Positions 10,594 through 21,184 of a DNA stretch of 57,404 bases are shown here, piece by piece (position 1 is the first letter of the stretch; every line of letters starts with the position of its first letter). The notes beneath the pieces were generated by a model. The model did not search any database. It was not told the DNA's origin and worked only from the letters and a program-made list of their open reading frames with translations. The position numbers and the translations under genes were made by a program. The DNA comes from Gymnopilus junonius (taxonomy: Eukaryota; Basidiomycota; Agaricomycetes; Agaricales; Galerinaceae), in the NCBI GenBank assembly GCA_015501075.1, contig JADNYJ010000223.1, positions 1-57,404 of the forward strand, read 5' to 3'.

Positions 10594-11223
10594 GGTTGGG
10601 AGTCCAGAAGCAGTATGAGTTCATATATACTGTTAAATTCTCAATGGTCTAAATGAAGGGAAGGCAGAGGGGATCCACGTTGGAGCTACATCAGAGTATG
10701 TCGGTGTCAGAGTTGGTCTTAGCATAATGTATGTAGATGTAGGGTTGAGACTTCAGCTTCAATGTGTGTGTTGTGCTCCATTGTCTGGATGTTGTCTCAA
10801 ATTTCAGAGTCAGATCGGAACAAGAGAGCAGAGTAGAGAGCGTGGATTGATTAATGAACAATATATGAACTAAGGTACCTAATAATAGTTCTAAGGTTTT
10901 TATACTACAGAGGAAACTAAGCGGAGACCGTACATGTACTAGTGAGCAGGCAGACATGTAAGTTATTCTGCACTACTTGGAGTTGTCTAGCTATGTGTAA
11001 TCTAAGTGTCTACATGTTCCAGACTTGTAGTATTTCGAGGAGATCATGAGGTTGAGTTCATATAGTCGGAGATCGGAGTTGGTTGGAGGCGCATATATAA
11101 CATGAGGCTTTGAAATAGTAGATAGACTACAGATATGTCTATCTTCTATCATTAGACATTGCTATATGTACAAAACAGTATATTATTTGCTGATTTTTCA
11201 AGCATTGGGTAGTGTCATGTAAC
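10594..11223 (-). other. Leader and probable 5' LTR of element A, limits unresolved
   Basis: The 630 bp between the gag start of A and element C contain no gene-like frame. A 5' LTR and primer site are expected here, but the matching 3' LTR is beyond the left edge, so the LTR cannot be delimited. The last 5 bp (11219-11223, GTAAC) are the target duplication of element C. Confidence 0.5.
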
Positions 11224-11680
11224 TGTTATGACTTTAATGGTAGAACCTAATCTTGATGAGATAAGGTCTAGCATAGTAGTCATAGAGGTCAGTTCAATGA
11301 AGTCTTCTAAGGTATTGTCTTCAACAGAAGATTGCCTTAGAAGTTCAAGCAGTCACTCTGGTTGTTACAAGAGGTATTATTCTCAAGAACAAGCTAAAGA
11401 ATACAGTAGTCTAGCTACAGTTTATATACTGTTTGTGGGTGATTATAATATAGGTGAAATGATAACAAAACAGGGGAAGTGGAAGGGGTGATCATCAAGA
11501 GGGCGATGCAAAAGGGATGATGATCAAAAGAGAAAGATTGTCTGCATACTTGTAAGAAAGAGAATGATCATCTTACAAGGAAAGATGATCATAAGGAAAA
11601 CTATAAATAGTAAATCAGACAATAAATGATAAGAGAAAATGGAGGCATGATAAGATAAGAGAAAATGGGGGATCGTAACA
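11224..11680 (-). repeat. 3' LTR of element C
   Basis: 457 bp, equal in length to the LTR at 20406-20862 and differing at only about seven sites by eye. It is also clearly related to the LTRs of element B: the same TATA region and self-priming motif, and similar termini. The short open frames seen in both copies are LTR sequence, not genes. Confidence 0.92.
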
Positions 11681-11692
11681 TTACCCCCTACT
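11681..11692 (-). promoter_or_regulatory. Polypurine tract of element C
   Basis: The coding strand reads a TAGGGGGTAA run abutting the 3' LTR, equivalent to that of element B at 1427-1438. Confidence 0.65.
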
Positions 11693-11712
11693 AAGAATTG
11701 AAGCCCCTGGCT

Positions 11713-12836
11713 TCAATAATGAGGCTCACCAGACATGTTATTCTCTGCCTCAGGCCCTTGCCAGCTATCCTGCCATGCATCATACCAGTTGTTTGGCATG
11801 TTGTCAATGTCATCAACATGTGCCAGTTGTTCTTCCATGAATTGGTAGGCATAGCCTATGAACTCCCCATCACTGCATCAGATCAGTCGTCAACTACAGT
11901 CGATCATGTTATGACCAGGTTGGTATTGTCAGCAGTGGTGACAATGATATTGGTGGCAGTTCACCTGCCAATGGTTCGGGCTGCTGCACACAAAGCAGTG
12001 TCATTGTGGGCTCGGCCAAGCTGGTTGGAAGGGAGTCAGGGGTCAAGCTGGTAAATATGGAGGGGGTACGGTGTCGGCAGGAGGTGGGTCTCAGTTGGTG
12101 TTCTGGGCAGAGGTTGTCTGCATGGTGGTGATGGTGCATCTTTGGGGAATGGTGGCAGGCAGCGTGGTTGGGGATGGTGTAGCAGGGCATGTTGGAAAGG
12201 GTCCCGGGGTTCTGGCATCAACCGAGATGGTGTTGATGAATCATTCATTGCAAGGAGGAATGGGCGGGTAGGTCTGGAGAGGGACATTATAAGAGGAAGG
12301 AGAGTGGTATGGTTCCTCTTCAGACCTGATGGCAGAGGTGGCAGTAGGAGGGCATTCTCCTCATTGTCTGCTGCTGATGAGGAGAGGTTCAATGAGTCTT
12401 TCGAGTCAGTGGTGCATAAGGGTCTCGAAGGTCTGAAGGGACCTCATTTGAGAAGAGTTGACGATTTTGCGATGCTGATCAGTATGATCAACCTCACTCT
12501 TGAATTGGCAGAGGGTGTCTCTGAGGAAGAGATCATTTTGGAGGACTTCGAGGGTGGTAGCATAGCAACAAGGATGTTTCAGAAACTGGGAGAGTTCCTT
12601 ATGGGTCAACTGTTGAAAGTCGACAAAGTCTAATAAATTCAAAATGTCCTCAGCAGTACAGACAGGAGCATGTACCATCAGGTGAAGAGGGGGGTATCTG
12701 GTAGAGGGAGCATCATTGGGGTCAGGCAAGTTGGATGAGGAGAGAGAGTCCATTTGGAGAGACGGACTTAGATTGCAGACTGGGAAGAGGAGGGAGCAGA
12801 GGTAGCAGCATGAGTACGAGAGTAGACAGAAGGCAT
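11713..12836 (-). pseudogene. Third ORF of element C, homologous to that of element B
   Basis: Starting at an ATG at 12836 (MPSVYSRTHAATSAPSSS), shortly after the pol stop at 12892, this region encodes the same protein as 1460-2662 of element B. Shared parts are the DPNDAPSTRYPP segment, the block FVDFQQLTHKEL, a CFVC-x4-HW-x2-NC knuckle and the C-terminal FIGYAYQFMEEQL ... SGEPHY tail. There is a frameshift near the N-terminus and several TGA codons. At one site B has TGA and C has CAA, both one CpG transition from CGA. Conservation across two diverged families supports a real protein. Confidence 0.72.
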
Positions 12837-15614
12837 TTTGATAGAAGCAGGTTGGGATTTGAGTTTTTTTTTTTTGAGTTTGAGTTGGGACTCAGAACTT
12901 GGTCGATTTCACCTTCTTAAGCATTTTCTGAAGTTCCTTTTCAGTCTTCTTCAACTCCTGTTTCACCAATTTCTGAGCAATTGGTGTAGAGGATTTGATG
13001 GCATTCTGGGCCTCAATGTATCAGTATCAATCACTCCACAGCCTGTTCAAGTCTGGGTCTTCATGGAAGACCAGGAATCAGATTTTCTGCTTTGGATCTT
13101 GATCAGGATGTGGCATGGTGGTGATCTGTGTAGGTTGTGCAAGTGGAGCTGGGGGTGGGAACAGCATGGACTTGACTCATTTCAGGAGGGAAGGCATGGC
13201 ATTTCAACTTAGTTGTATGGTGGAAGGTGATGAAGTTGTTTATAAACTTCTAATTTTTCTGATGTGTTGGCAAGATTTGATCCAGGTTCCCATGACGCTT
13301 CAGTTATTGGATAGCCAAGCCATTTAATATGGTATTGGTAGCATCCATTTCTGAATTTTTGATGGTTCAGAATAGTTTTGACTTCATATTCTGGTTCTCC
13401 ATCAATCATTTCAGGGGGTGGTTGAGTGAAGTTCCAGCCATGAACCTGTGTTTCTGTGTAAGGCATCAGCAATGTTGCATGGAAGATGTCATGAATCCTC
13501 CATGTTTTTGGCAATTGTAGCTGATATGTGAGCAGTCCTAGGATGCATTTGATCTTGAACAGTCCTTCTCATCTCAGTGCTAGCTTCTTATTGTAACGTG
13601 TTTTGAGGTTCCTTGAGTCTAGCCATACTTTTTGTCCTTCTTTGAATGGTACAAAGTTTGATTTTTGATGATTGGCCATCCTTGCTCTAGCCAGTTCATG
13701 TGCTGCAAGGGCTTCTTTCCTGTCTGAAATAAGGTTCTTTAGCTTTTCCTCTACTGAGGGAAACTTCGTATTTTCAAATGTAGTGGGAATCATGACTGGA
13801 TTGGTTCTGAACATGAGTTCGAACAGGGTCCTTTGTCTGTCCACATGTCTCCTGTCATTGTGAACAAATTCTAGTATGCCAACATGTTGCTTCCAGGTGG
13901 TTGGGTTGGAGGAACAATAGATAGTGAGATATGCTTCTATTTCCTGATTGAACTGTTCAGTGGTGCCATTGGACTGGGGGTGATATGCCGTGGACAATTT
14001 CAATTTTATTTCAAGAAGTTTGAGCAGTTCTTGAAAGGTTCTTGCTGCAAATTGAGGTCCTCTATCAGAAATGATACTATCCGGTAGGCCAAATCATTTG
14101 AAGAGGTTGTCCTGAAGGAGTAATGCTGCTCCTTCTTATGAAAGAGTTTTTGAGCAAGGCATGATAATTACCCCCTTTGTAAGCCCGTGGTCAACCATGA
14201 CCAATAGGGAATCATATTCATCAATTTTCGGAAGATCAGTGATCATATCCATGGAGCATTGTGCAAATGGTCTCATGGATTTGGGTCCTTCGATTGGGTG
14301 TAAGGAGGGATTCACTGGGTTCTGGTTAATCTTGAACTGTTGACATTGTCTGCATCCTTTGACATAATTTTTGATGAACGTTCACATTCCAGGCCACCAG
14401 TAGACTTGTTGTACTGCATTGTAGGTTTCCAATTCTCTGGGGTGTCCTGCAGTGATGGAGTCATGGTACATGGCAACTATTTTCCTTCATAGTTCTTGGT
14501 CATTGGGAATATAATTTTTTTTCTTGTAAAAGATTAGTTCACTGACTTCTTCCATTTGCATGGTTTCCCAGTCTCCTAGGTCTTTCATGAGACTTCGGGT
14601 CCTTCCTGTGTCAACAGTTTTAAGGCATTGACTACATCCTTTTTGAGTTTCCTGGATTGGGCAATTTCCATTTGGAGATCAGCATCAATGAGATTTATAA
14701 ATAGATTCTCTGGTAAGAGAATCTTATCTTCATTGTCATGATCTTCATCGGGTATCATGTCCAGTCTGCAGGAGAGGGCATCCAATTGAACCATTTTACT
14801 GCCAGGGAGGTGAACCAGTTGGATGTCATATTCTGAGAGGAATAGGGACCAGAATGTCTTTGAGATGAACACTATTGGGTGTCAGTCTCCATTGCTGTCC
14901 AACTGAGTTAACACCACTCCTGATGTGTATTTCAATGCATCACATTCAATCTGGAACAGTTTGACAGTGTCTGGCATGGTCAAGACGGGTTCTTCCATGA
15001 ATTTTTGTTTGAGTGTTTCGAAGGATTTCCTGGAATCCTCATTTCATTCGAAGTTTCAGTCTTTCTTTAATAGCTCGTTGAGCATGTGAGCTATTTCCAA
15101 GTATTTCCTGATGAAGTGTCTGTAAAAGTTTCTGAATCCTAAAAAGGATCAGACTTGCTTCATGTTCTTTGGTTCAGGCCAATCCGCTATTCTGCTGAGT
15201 TTTGATTGGGTCCATGGAGATTGTGCCTTCCTGGATAATCATACCAAGATAATCAATTTTCATCTGGGCAAATGCACATTTTTCTGGTTTCAAATACAAG
15301 TTGTTGTCTTGAAGTATTTGAAGCACTTCCTTCATTATCTGTTCCAGTTTCTTCTTATCTTTGTGGAAGATAAGAATATTGTCCATATATATGATGATGA
15401 AGCCTTGATGAATGATGTCTTTGAACATTGAGTCCATCATAGACTGGAAGGTCACTGGAGAATTGCACATGCCGAAAAACATGACCATCAGTTCAAATAG
15501 TCCTTTATTTGTCTTGAAAGCCACTTTCCATTGGTCACTGTCTTTGATCCTTATGTTGTTATATCCCCATCAGATGTCAAGTTTGGTGAAATACTTGGCT
15601 CCTTTGAGTTTATC

Positions 15615-16799
15615 TAGTGTTTGGAAGTTAGGTTAGTTAACTGGAAAATAACCGAGACCTAACTGGACTGTAACTGCAAATAACTGGACTGCAGTTAGCA
15701 GTTAGTCAAGTTTGAACTTCAAGTAACCGGTTATTTTGCAGTTAACTAACTGGTTAGTGACTGGTTATAACTGGTTATTGGTAGCCCATATTTTTCCCTT
15801 CAAAACGACCCCAAGACCGACAAAAATGGATAAAAATTGGCCAAGTTATTGTCAAATCTGTGAATTTTAGATCAAAGTGCCAGTTTCTATGTAATAAAAT
15901 CGTAACTCTGTCAATTCTTAACCAAATTTAACATTCTTTGGGTCGTTAGGAAGCTAAAATGTATTACTACAACTAATACTGAGTGCTAAATACCTGGTTA
16001 CTATCAGTTATAACCAGTTTTTAAAGTTTCTGGTTATAACCAGTTAGTAACTGCAAATAACCAGTTTTTGGCAGTTACTGTAGTATTTCAGCAGGCCCCA
16101 TGATGCGTGACGGGCCTGCCAAAATTTTGGTTTCGGCAGGTGGCTGGTTGAGCCGTGACATGCACCTTTTTTCGGTAGCAGAGAAGATTTTTGAAAAATT
16201 TTTGTATATGAAGTAGCCAGGCATGGATAGTGACAATGTATGTACATTACATGCTTATGCATGCAAAGATATGCACCAGAAAGAATGCAGAACATGAGCA
16301 CTGCATAGAAAGTCTTACTTACTTAAGCCAGTGGCCAGATTGATTAGATTGTCTTTATCCCATCTAAATTACAATTTACGACAAGATGCAGTCCATTTCG
16401 GGGCAGTTTCCAAAATCACATGATGACAATAGTGTTCACTGTTTTAAATTTACTCGAAGTTGGCACAGCTGATGAATTTATGCACTATTGAATACCCTGT
16501 ATGTATAATATACATAGAATATGGTGCAGGAAAAAAAATTACATTTTTAGTCTTTTTTTAAGCTTTTTTTTCGAATTTTCAAATGGTTTCGGCACCTGGG
16601 CAAAATGACCGTGACAATCATGACATTTAGGCAGTTTGGGCAGGCCCGTGATGCATGACTGCTGAATTGAATGAAATACTACAGTATATGCAGTCTGGTT
16701 AGGTTATTTCAGGTCTCGGGGTAAAGGCTAACCAGTCTCGACCATGGTTAGCGACCCTGGGACCCCAATAACTGGACCTAACTGGACTTTCAAACACTA
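15615..16799. mobile_element. hAT-like non-autonomous DNA transposon inside element C
   Basis: 1,185 bp inserted in the reverse transcriptase of element C and flanked by a perfect 8-bp duplication AGTTTATC (15607-15614 and 16800-16807). The ends are inverted: TAGTGTTTGGAAGT at the left and, read inward from the right, TAGTGTTTGAAAGT. Eight-base duplications and short TAG-type termini are the mark of the hAT superfamily. Both ends are rich in TAACTGG/CCAGTTA subterminal repeats, which hAT transposases typically bind. No transposase is encoded. About 607 bp of it is a further nested element (16078-16684). Confidence 0.82.
16078..16684. mobile_element. Small inverted-repeat element nested in the hAT-like element
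   Basis: 607 bp beginning CTGTAGTATTTCA and ending with its reverse complement TGAAATACTACAG, flanked by TA on both sides (16076-16077, 16685-16686). Further inward, GCAGGCCC and related motifs are also loosely inverted. A TA duplication suggests a Tc1/mariner-like MITE, but TA is too short to be sure. It has no coding capacity. Confidence 0.5.
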
Positions 16800-17824
16800 A
16801 GTTTATCCATAAGTTCAGGGATCAGAGGAAGGGGATAGGTGTTTTTGATGGTCCATTCATTCAGATACTGGTAGTCCTGACAGGGTCAGAGTTTTCCATC
16901 ATTCTTTGATATGAAAAAGAAGGGGGAAGCCATGGGAGATTTCGATGGTCAAATATAACCCTTCTTTAGGTTTTTTTCTAGGAATTTGTCTAATTCAGTA
17001 TCCTCAGAGGGCATCAGGGGATATGTTTTAAAGACCTTTGGTTGAAAACCTTCCTTGAGCTTGATCTTATGGTCCCAGGATCAAGACTCAGGGAATTGGT
17101 TGGTGGTGTCTTTGTCGAAGATGTCCAAGTATTCATGGTATTCCAGTGGGATCATTTCTTTGAGCAGCTTCTCTTCCTTCTTTGCATCATGCTTCTGAGC
17201 AAAGATTTGAGAGGAAGTTAGTTTCACATTGATCCAGATTTCATTGTCATCCTCAGGGATGTCCCAAATTTCCTTCATTTCTGGAAGGGGTTCATTACCT
17301 AAAAAGGAAATGATTAAGTCTGAAGAGTCATCCAATTGGTTGACTTGTTGGATTTCCTCATCAGGTATTTCTACTATTTGGGAAGTAGTAGTAATCTCCC
17401 TGTTGAGTTTGACTTGTCCATTTTTCCAGTTGATGTCTGGGTTGTTTTCTTTGAACCAGGGAATAATCTTCTGTTTTCCCAAGCTGGTGACCAGTAATCA
17501 TTCCATTCAGGGTTGTCCATCGATGTTGAGTTTCAGATCAACATAGCACTTGATGGTTCCCTTTTTGTTCAGGGTTCCATCTATGTTGAAAACTCAGATT
17601 TCCTTTTCCAGTGCCTTAGTCTGCAGGTTGTGTTTTTTTTGTGAAGTTCTGGTCGATGAACTTTCCTTTTGCTCCAGTGTCTCCCAGAGCAGATCCAATG
17701 ATTTTTGTTCTGTTCTTGGTCTCAAATGAAAAGGGCAATTGGAGCGATTTATTTTCAATTTGAGCTGAGACTACAGAATAAATATCTAGAGTAGGAGTTG
17801 CATACGTTGGTTTCATGCATCTCC

Positions 17825-18762
17825 TTAATAAAAACCCTCTTGGTCTCCCATCTCATAGATTTCTTCATGTTCTTCTTCAGTGAGGTCCTGCATCAGGGAC
17901 CTGATGTGCATGTGAAGCGCTTTCCCTTTGAGGGGGTTCTTCTTTGGTGGAGGGTTCCTCCTGTTCTTGCCCTTCTCAGGACAGTCTCTTGAGATGTGTC
18001 TGGGCTTCTTGCATCGGAAGCAGAGCCCTTTCCTCATGAGCTCACTTTGTTCTTCTTGGGTCATGGCATTGATGTCTATTTTTTCAACATCCATGGCATT
18101 CAGGTCTCGGTTCATTCAGGGTGCCGGGGCATGGTAGTGCAGGGCAGGGGTTCCTCTGGTGATACTAGACCACCAGGTCTTTCATTCGGTCAGCATCTGA
18201 TTCATATTTTTTCCCAGAAGGCACGCTAAGTTGGCGCAGTGGGTATCATACTCAATGGCTTTCTGTTGCCAGGTAGCGAGAGTGGTGGGGAGTGTGTCCA
18301 GCCCCATTATCTTCTCCTGAAGCCATACATTCAGGGCGTTCATGTAATAGTCAATGAGGATGCTCTCATTCCCTGTGGTGGGAATCTTGGCAGTCCTAAT
18401 GAGTTCATTGAACTTCGTGTTCAATTCAGCGGCTGAAGCTTTCCCTTGCTTCAGGTTTTGGAGTTCAAAGAATGCTTGGTCCTTTGTCTCAATCAGTTTA
18501 AAGGCTGCTTCAAATTCTTTGCCAAATTGTGCAGCTGTGCCATAGTTTTCAGTTTTTGTTCCAGTGGGTAGTCCTGCAGCGTTTACATCATCTTTGAAAT
18601 GCTCTTCTCTCCAAGCCTTCTTCCAGGCTTCTGCTTCTCCTCCCTTGAGAAGTCCTAGCATGAATACAATCTTCTTTATGTCAGTGTTGTATATCTCACT
18701 ATTGAGTTCAAGGTAATCATCCAGGTCTTGGGTGAATGCCTTGACTTTAGATCAGTCTCCGG
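17825..18762 (-). pseudogene. Element C gag, 3' part (capsid-like region and zinc knuckle)
   Basis: The stretch 18182-18661 is an open gag core (LLKGGEAEAWKKAWREEHF ... ESILIDYYMNALNVWLQEK). The part 17825-18115 carries an intact CCHC knuckle, CFRCKKPRHISRDC, then a basic tail (KGKNRRNPPPKKNP). Upstream the frame extends to 18762 with FTQDLDDYLELNSEIYNTD, interrupted by a TGA at an expected arginine (near 18,752). The 5' part of gag is displaced to 19999-20370 by the inserted block. Confidence 0.85.
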
Positions 18763-19998
18763 TGAAATGCTAGTTCTTGCTTAAGGGTGAATGTAAGAGT
18801 AGAGCTCTTAGTTTTAGCATGCTAGTTATCATCCTACAACAACAACAACACACTCTACTTCAAACTCAACTCCTGTCTTCACAAACACCTCTATTGAGAC
18901 AAGCTCTAGGTAAAGTTGTTTGGAGGCTTGGATAGATTTTAAGATCTTAGTGACTTGGTAGTCTTTTGGTTGGCTTTTAACCAGGGTGCTTTGATTTAAC
19001 TGTCCATGCTAAACACGGTAGAGTATCTTAGCAAGTTCTGACCCTTTTATGAAATGAAACGAAATAAGGGTTCTCAATGCAAATGGCTTTCAATGAAACG
19101 AAATGAAATGGGCCACAACTTCAATTGATTTCAATGAAACGAAACAGAACAATCAATTATCTGGTTTAATCACCAAGGTACTCCTCCTGAATGTGTCTGC
19201 ACTATTATCTGCACTCTACGGGGTGGATTGCCTGCCTATTCTACTGGTTTTCTACAGCTTTTATACCTATGAGAGAGTCTCTATTATTAGTGCATAAAAC
19301 TGCTGGGTGTACTCTATCCCTGCTCGGCAGGTCCATGCCTAAATTGGTGCACTATTTTACTAATGTACTTTTGAGTGATGGGGAAACTGTCCACTCAGTT
19401 AGGTCCGATTAATTCAGCTGGTGGTCTTATCATCAGGATAATGATGCGCTATTTAGTCTAGATGCTAGGCCTCGAGCTATTGTGCCATTGTGGTGCCAGG
19501 CCGGTGGGCGGACTATCTCCCACTTAAGCCATATCTATTATTGGACGGGTTGCTTCTGGGAATGCACCTACAGTTTCCGCGCTAATCACCATATTTCCTT
19601 ATGCGAGTTATTTAGATATTCTGGGCTACCTCTGTATTTAGAGGTTCACACTATTATCAGGTCTTGGGTATCATCACGTATCAGCAATGCCCCTCTTGAT
19701 AGTTAATGACTCAAGTGTATTACTAGGTCCCATTTAGATCTTTGGTAACCTTCATTATAGGCACCTCTGAGCTTACTGAATAGACCTAGTCCTAGGTCAT
19801 TACTCAGTTACTACCATCACACTATTGATAGTAGTTTCATAATAGCCACCCCATCTTTAGTTGGCCAGTATGAGGTCATACCGCCTACTCTTAATACCCT
19901 TGTATTAGATGTGTTATCTGGGATCATTAATGATATATTTAGTGCATAAATATAGTAAAATCATGAAATTCATGGGTAACCGGGTAGGTACCCTATCA
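18763..19998. mobile_element. Solo-LTR-like insertion in element C gag
   Basis: 1,236 bp splits the gag frame between two fragments that both encode the F(S/T)GDR turn. The block starts TGAAATGC and ends CCTATCA, so it is TG...CA bounded, and the flanks share CCGG (18759-18762, 19999-20002), a possible 4-bp target duplication. It has no long open frame and includes a CAA repeat (near 18,838) and GAAACGAAA-type repeats (19,050-19,150). A solitary LTR of an unrelated retrotransposon is the best reading, but the length is high and no second copy is present to confirm it. Confidence 0.5.
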
Positions 19999-20370
19999 CC
20001 GGAGAAGGACTGAGGGATAATTCCTAGTCCCTTTCCATTGGAGGAGGTGGGGGCAGTGGGAGCAATGTCGGAGGATTCTCCAGGCATTTCAGGTTCATTC
20101 ATGGGGTAGAAGATGGGTTGGGATCTAAGAAGAGTGTCTAGCAAAGATTCAAAGTTGCATCTTAACACAGTGGGTTCTTGGACGGTGGATCCAAAGAGTG
20201 TCGATCATGCAAGCAGGGGTTCGTCTCCTTCGGGTGGAGTGTCAAATACGTCTGATGCTCCTGAATCAGAGGTTTGGTCAAGGTTCGGGTCAGAGAATTC
20301 TTCATCACTAAATGTAGTGGTGAATCATCCTCTTCTTCAAGCTGTTATGTCAGCAGATAATGCTTGCTAG
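19999..20370 (-). pseudogene. Element C gag, 5' part
   Basis: This matches the N-terminal gag region of element B: FSDEEFSDPN near 20,300, then FESLLDTLLRSQPIFYPMNEPEMP (about 20,090-20,160), followed by a Gly/Ser linker and the split at PQSFSGD. TGA codons occur at arginine positions. The primer site and 5' LTR follow immediately on the right. Confidence 0.75.
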
Positions 20371-20393
20371 GCAGAAGCATTGAATGAGATGGT

Positions 20394-20404
20394 AGCTTGT
20401 TCTT
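20394..20404 (-). promoter_or_regulatory. Self-priming primer-binding site of element C
   Basis: AAGAACAAGCT on the coding strand, one base from the LTR, is the exact complement of AGCTTGTTCTT in the LTR at 20567-20577. That motif starts 33 bp after a TATATAA box (20604-20610). Motif, spacing and position are identical to element B although the LTRs have diverged. Confidence 0.75.
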
Positions 20405-20405
20405 T

Positions 20406-20862
20406 TGTTATGACTTTAATGGTAGAACCTAATCTTGATGAGATAAGGTCTAGTGTAGTAGTCATAGAGGTCAGTTCAATGAAGTCTTCTAAGGTATTGT
20501 CTTCAACAGAAGATTGCCTTAGAAGTTCAAGCAGTCACTCTGGTTGTTACAAGAGGTATTATTCTCAAGAACAAGCTAAAGAATACAGTAGTCTAGCTAC
20601 AGTTTATATACTGTTTGTGGGTGATTATAATATAGGTGAAATGATAACAAAACAGGGGAAGTGGAAGGGATGATCATCAAGAGGGCAATGCAAAAGAGAT
20701 GATGATCAAAAGAGAAAGATTGTCTGCATACTTGTAAGAAAGAGAATGATCATCTTACAAGGAAAGATGATCATAAGGAAAACTATAAATAGTAAATCAG
20801 ACAATAAATGATAAGAGAAAATGGAGGCACGATAAGATAAGAGAAAATGGGGGATCATAACA
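20406..20862 (-). repeat. 5' LTR of element C with TATA promoter
   Basis: 457 bp, partner of 11224-11680. TATATAA at 20610-20604 (minus) and probable transcript start near 20577. The right flank GTAAC (20863-20867) is the target duplication. Confidence 0.92.
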
Positions 20863-20867
20863 GTAAC

Positions 20868-21184
20868 TCATGTCCTTACACAATAAATAAAATCATTTTA
20901 AGAAATTATTTTATGTCATCTAGTGCTTGGGATTAGTGCTAAAGAGTTCTCTATACATTATGGGAATCTAATGGTAATTTTTTGATGCCAAAATAATCAC
21001 TTTTGAAGGTCAAAATTTGATAATTTTAACCACACCCAACAAACAGTTCAGTTCAGTTCAAACTGACTGGCCATAGGCTGAACTGAGAACCAGAACTGCA
21101 TCTGAACTGCAGTTCAGCCAGTTCAGGTTCAAACTGTCAGTTCTGAACTGAACTTCAGCAACCCTAGTATCTTGAAAGGAAAAG
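20868..21184. repeat. Spacer with GTTCAG-rich repeat and possible hAT-type end
   Basis: AT-rich spacer with no gene. Between about 21,040 and 21,173 it is dense in GTTCAG/CTGAAC motifs in both orientations and ends in CAACCCTAGTA, whose complement TACTAGGGTTG resembles a hAT-type terminus. No matching left terminus was found, so it may be a truncated non-autonomous element. Confidence 0.35.

Larger units (their letters stand above)
1..11223 (-). mobile_element. Ty3/gypsy element A, split by element B and cut by the window edge
   Basis: The minus strand encodes, from right to left, a gag protein (to 10593), a protease-like region, and the first half of a reverse transcriptase (8266-9290). After the insertion of element B (971-8265) the same reverse transcriptase continues into RNase H (1-970). 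The reading resumes exactly when B and one copy of the 5-bp duplication CATCT (966-970 and 8266-8270) are removed, so A is the older host of B. The integrase and 3' LTR lie outside the window to the left. A 5' LTR is expected between about 10,650 and 11,223 but cannot be delimited without its partner. The element is defective: it has stops, and its catalytic YxDD motif reads YLND. Confidence 0.85.
12892..17816 (-). pseudogene. Element C pol, interrupted by a hAT-like insertion
   Basis: The same domain order as element B pol: protease with DTGAKGKFID (17616-17816), a spacer region (17081-17482), reverse transcriptase (about 15,170-17,000, broken at 15615-16799), RNase H remnant, integrase with QSNGTTEQFNQE near 13,970, a GPF/Y-like end and a chromodomain (YHIKWLGYPITEASWEPGSNLANTSE, about 13,250-13,350). 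The reverse transcriptase active site is YMDN, with the second aspartate lost through GAT to AAT in a CpG. Many TGA codons occur at arginine positions. The RNase H region is shortened near 14,850: the FISKTF motif runs directly into a LFLSEYDIQL motif that is far downstream in B. Confidence 0.88.
11224..20862 (-). mobile_element. Ty3/gypsy chromovirus element C, complete with nested insertions
   Basis: A 9,639-bp element on the minus strand with 457-bp LTRs starting TGTTAT and ending ATAACA or GTAACA, flanked by the perfect 5-bp duplication GTAAC (11219-11223, 20863-20867). Its genes match element B in order and sequence: gag, pol with chromodomain-like end, third ORF. The extra length is due to two insertions, a hAT-like element (15615-16799) and a solo-LTR-like block (18763-19998). 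The sequence is strongly poor in CG compared with B, with TG or CA where B has CG. The reverse transcriptase motif reads YMDN in place of YMDD, so it cannot be active. Confidence 0.93.

Noticed and set aside
11228..11491. Open frame in the LTR, repeated at 20380-20673 with nearly the same protein
   Set aside because: It lies within the 457-bp LTRs of element C on the antisense strand. The similarity of the two copies follows from LTR identity, not from a gene.
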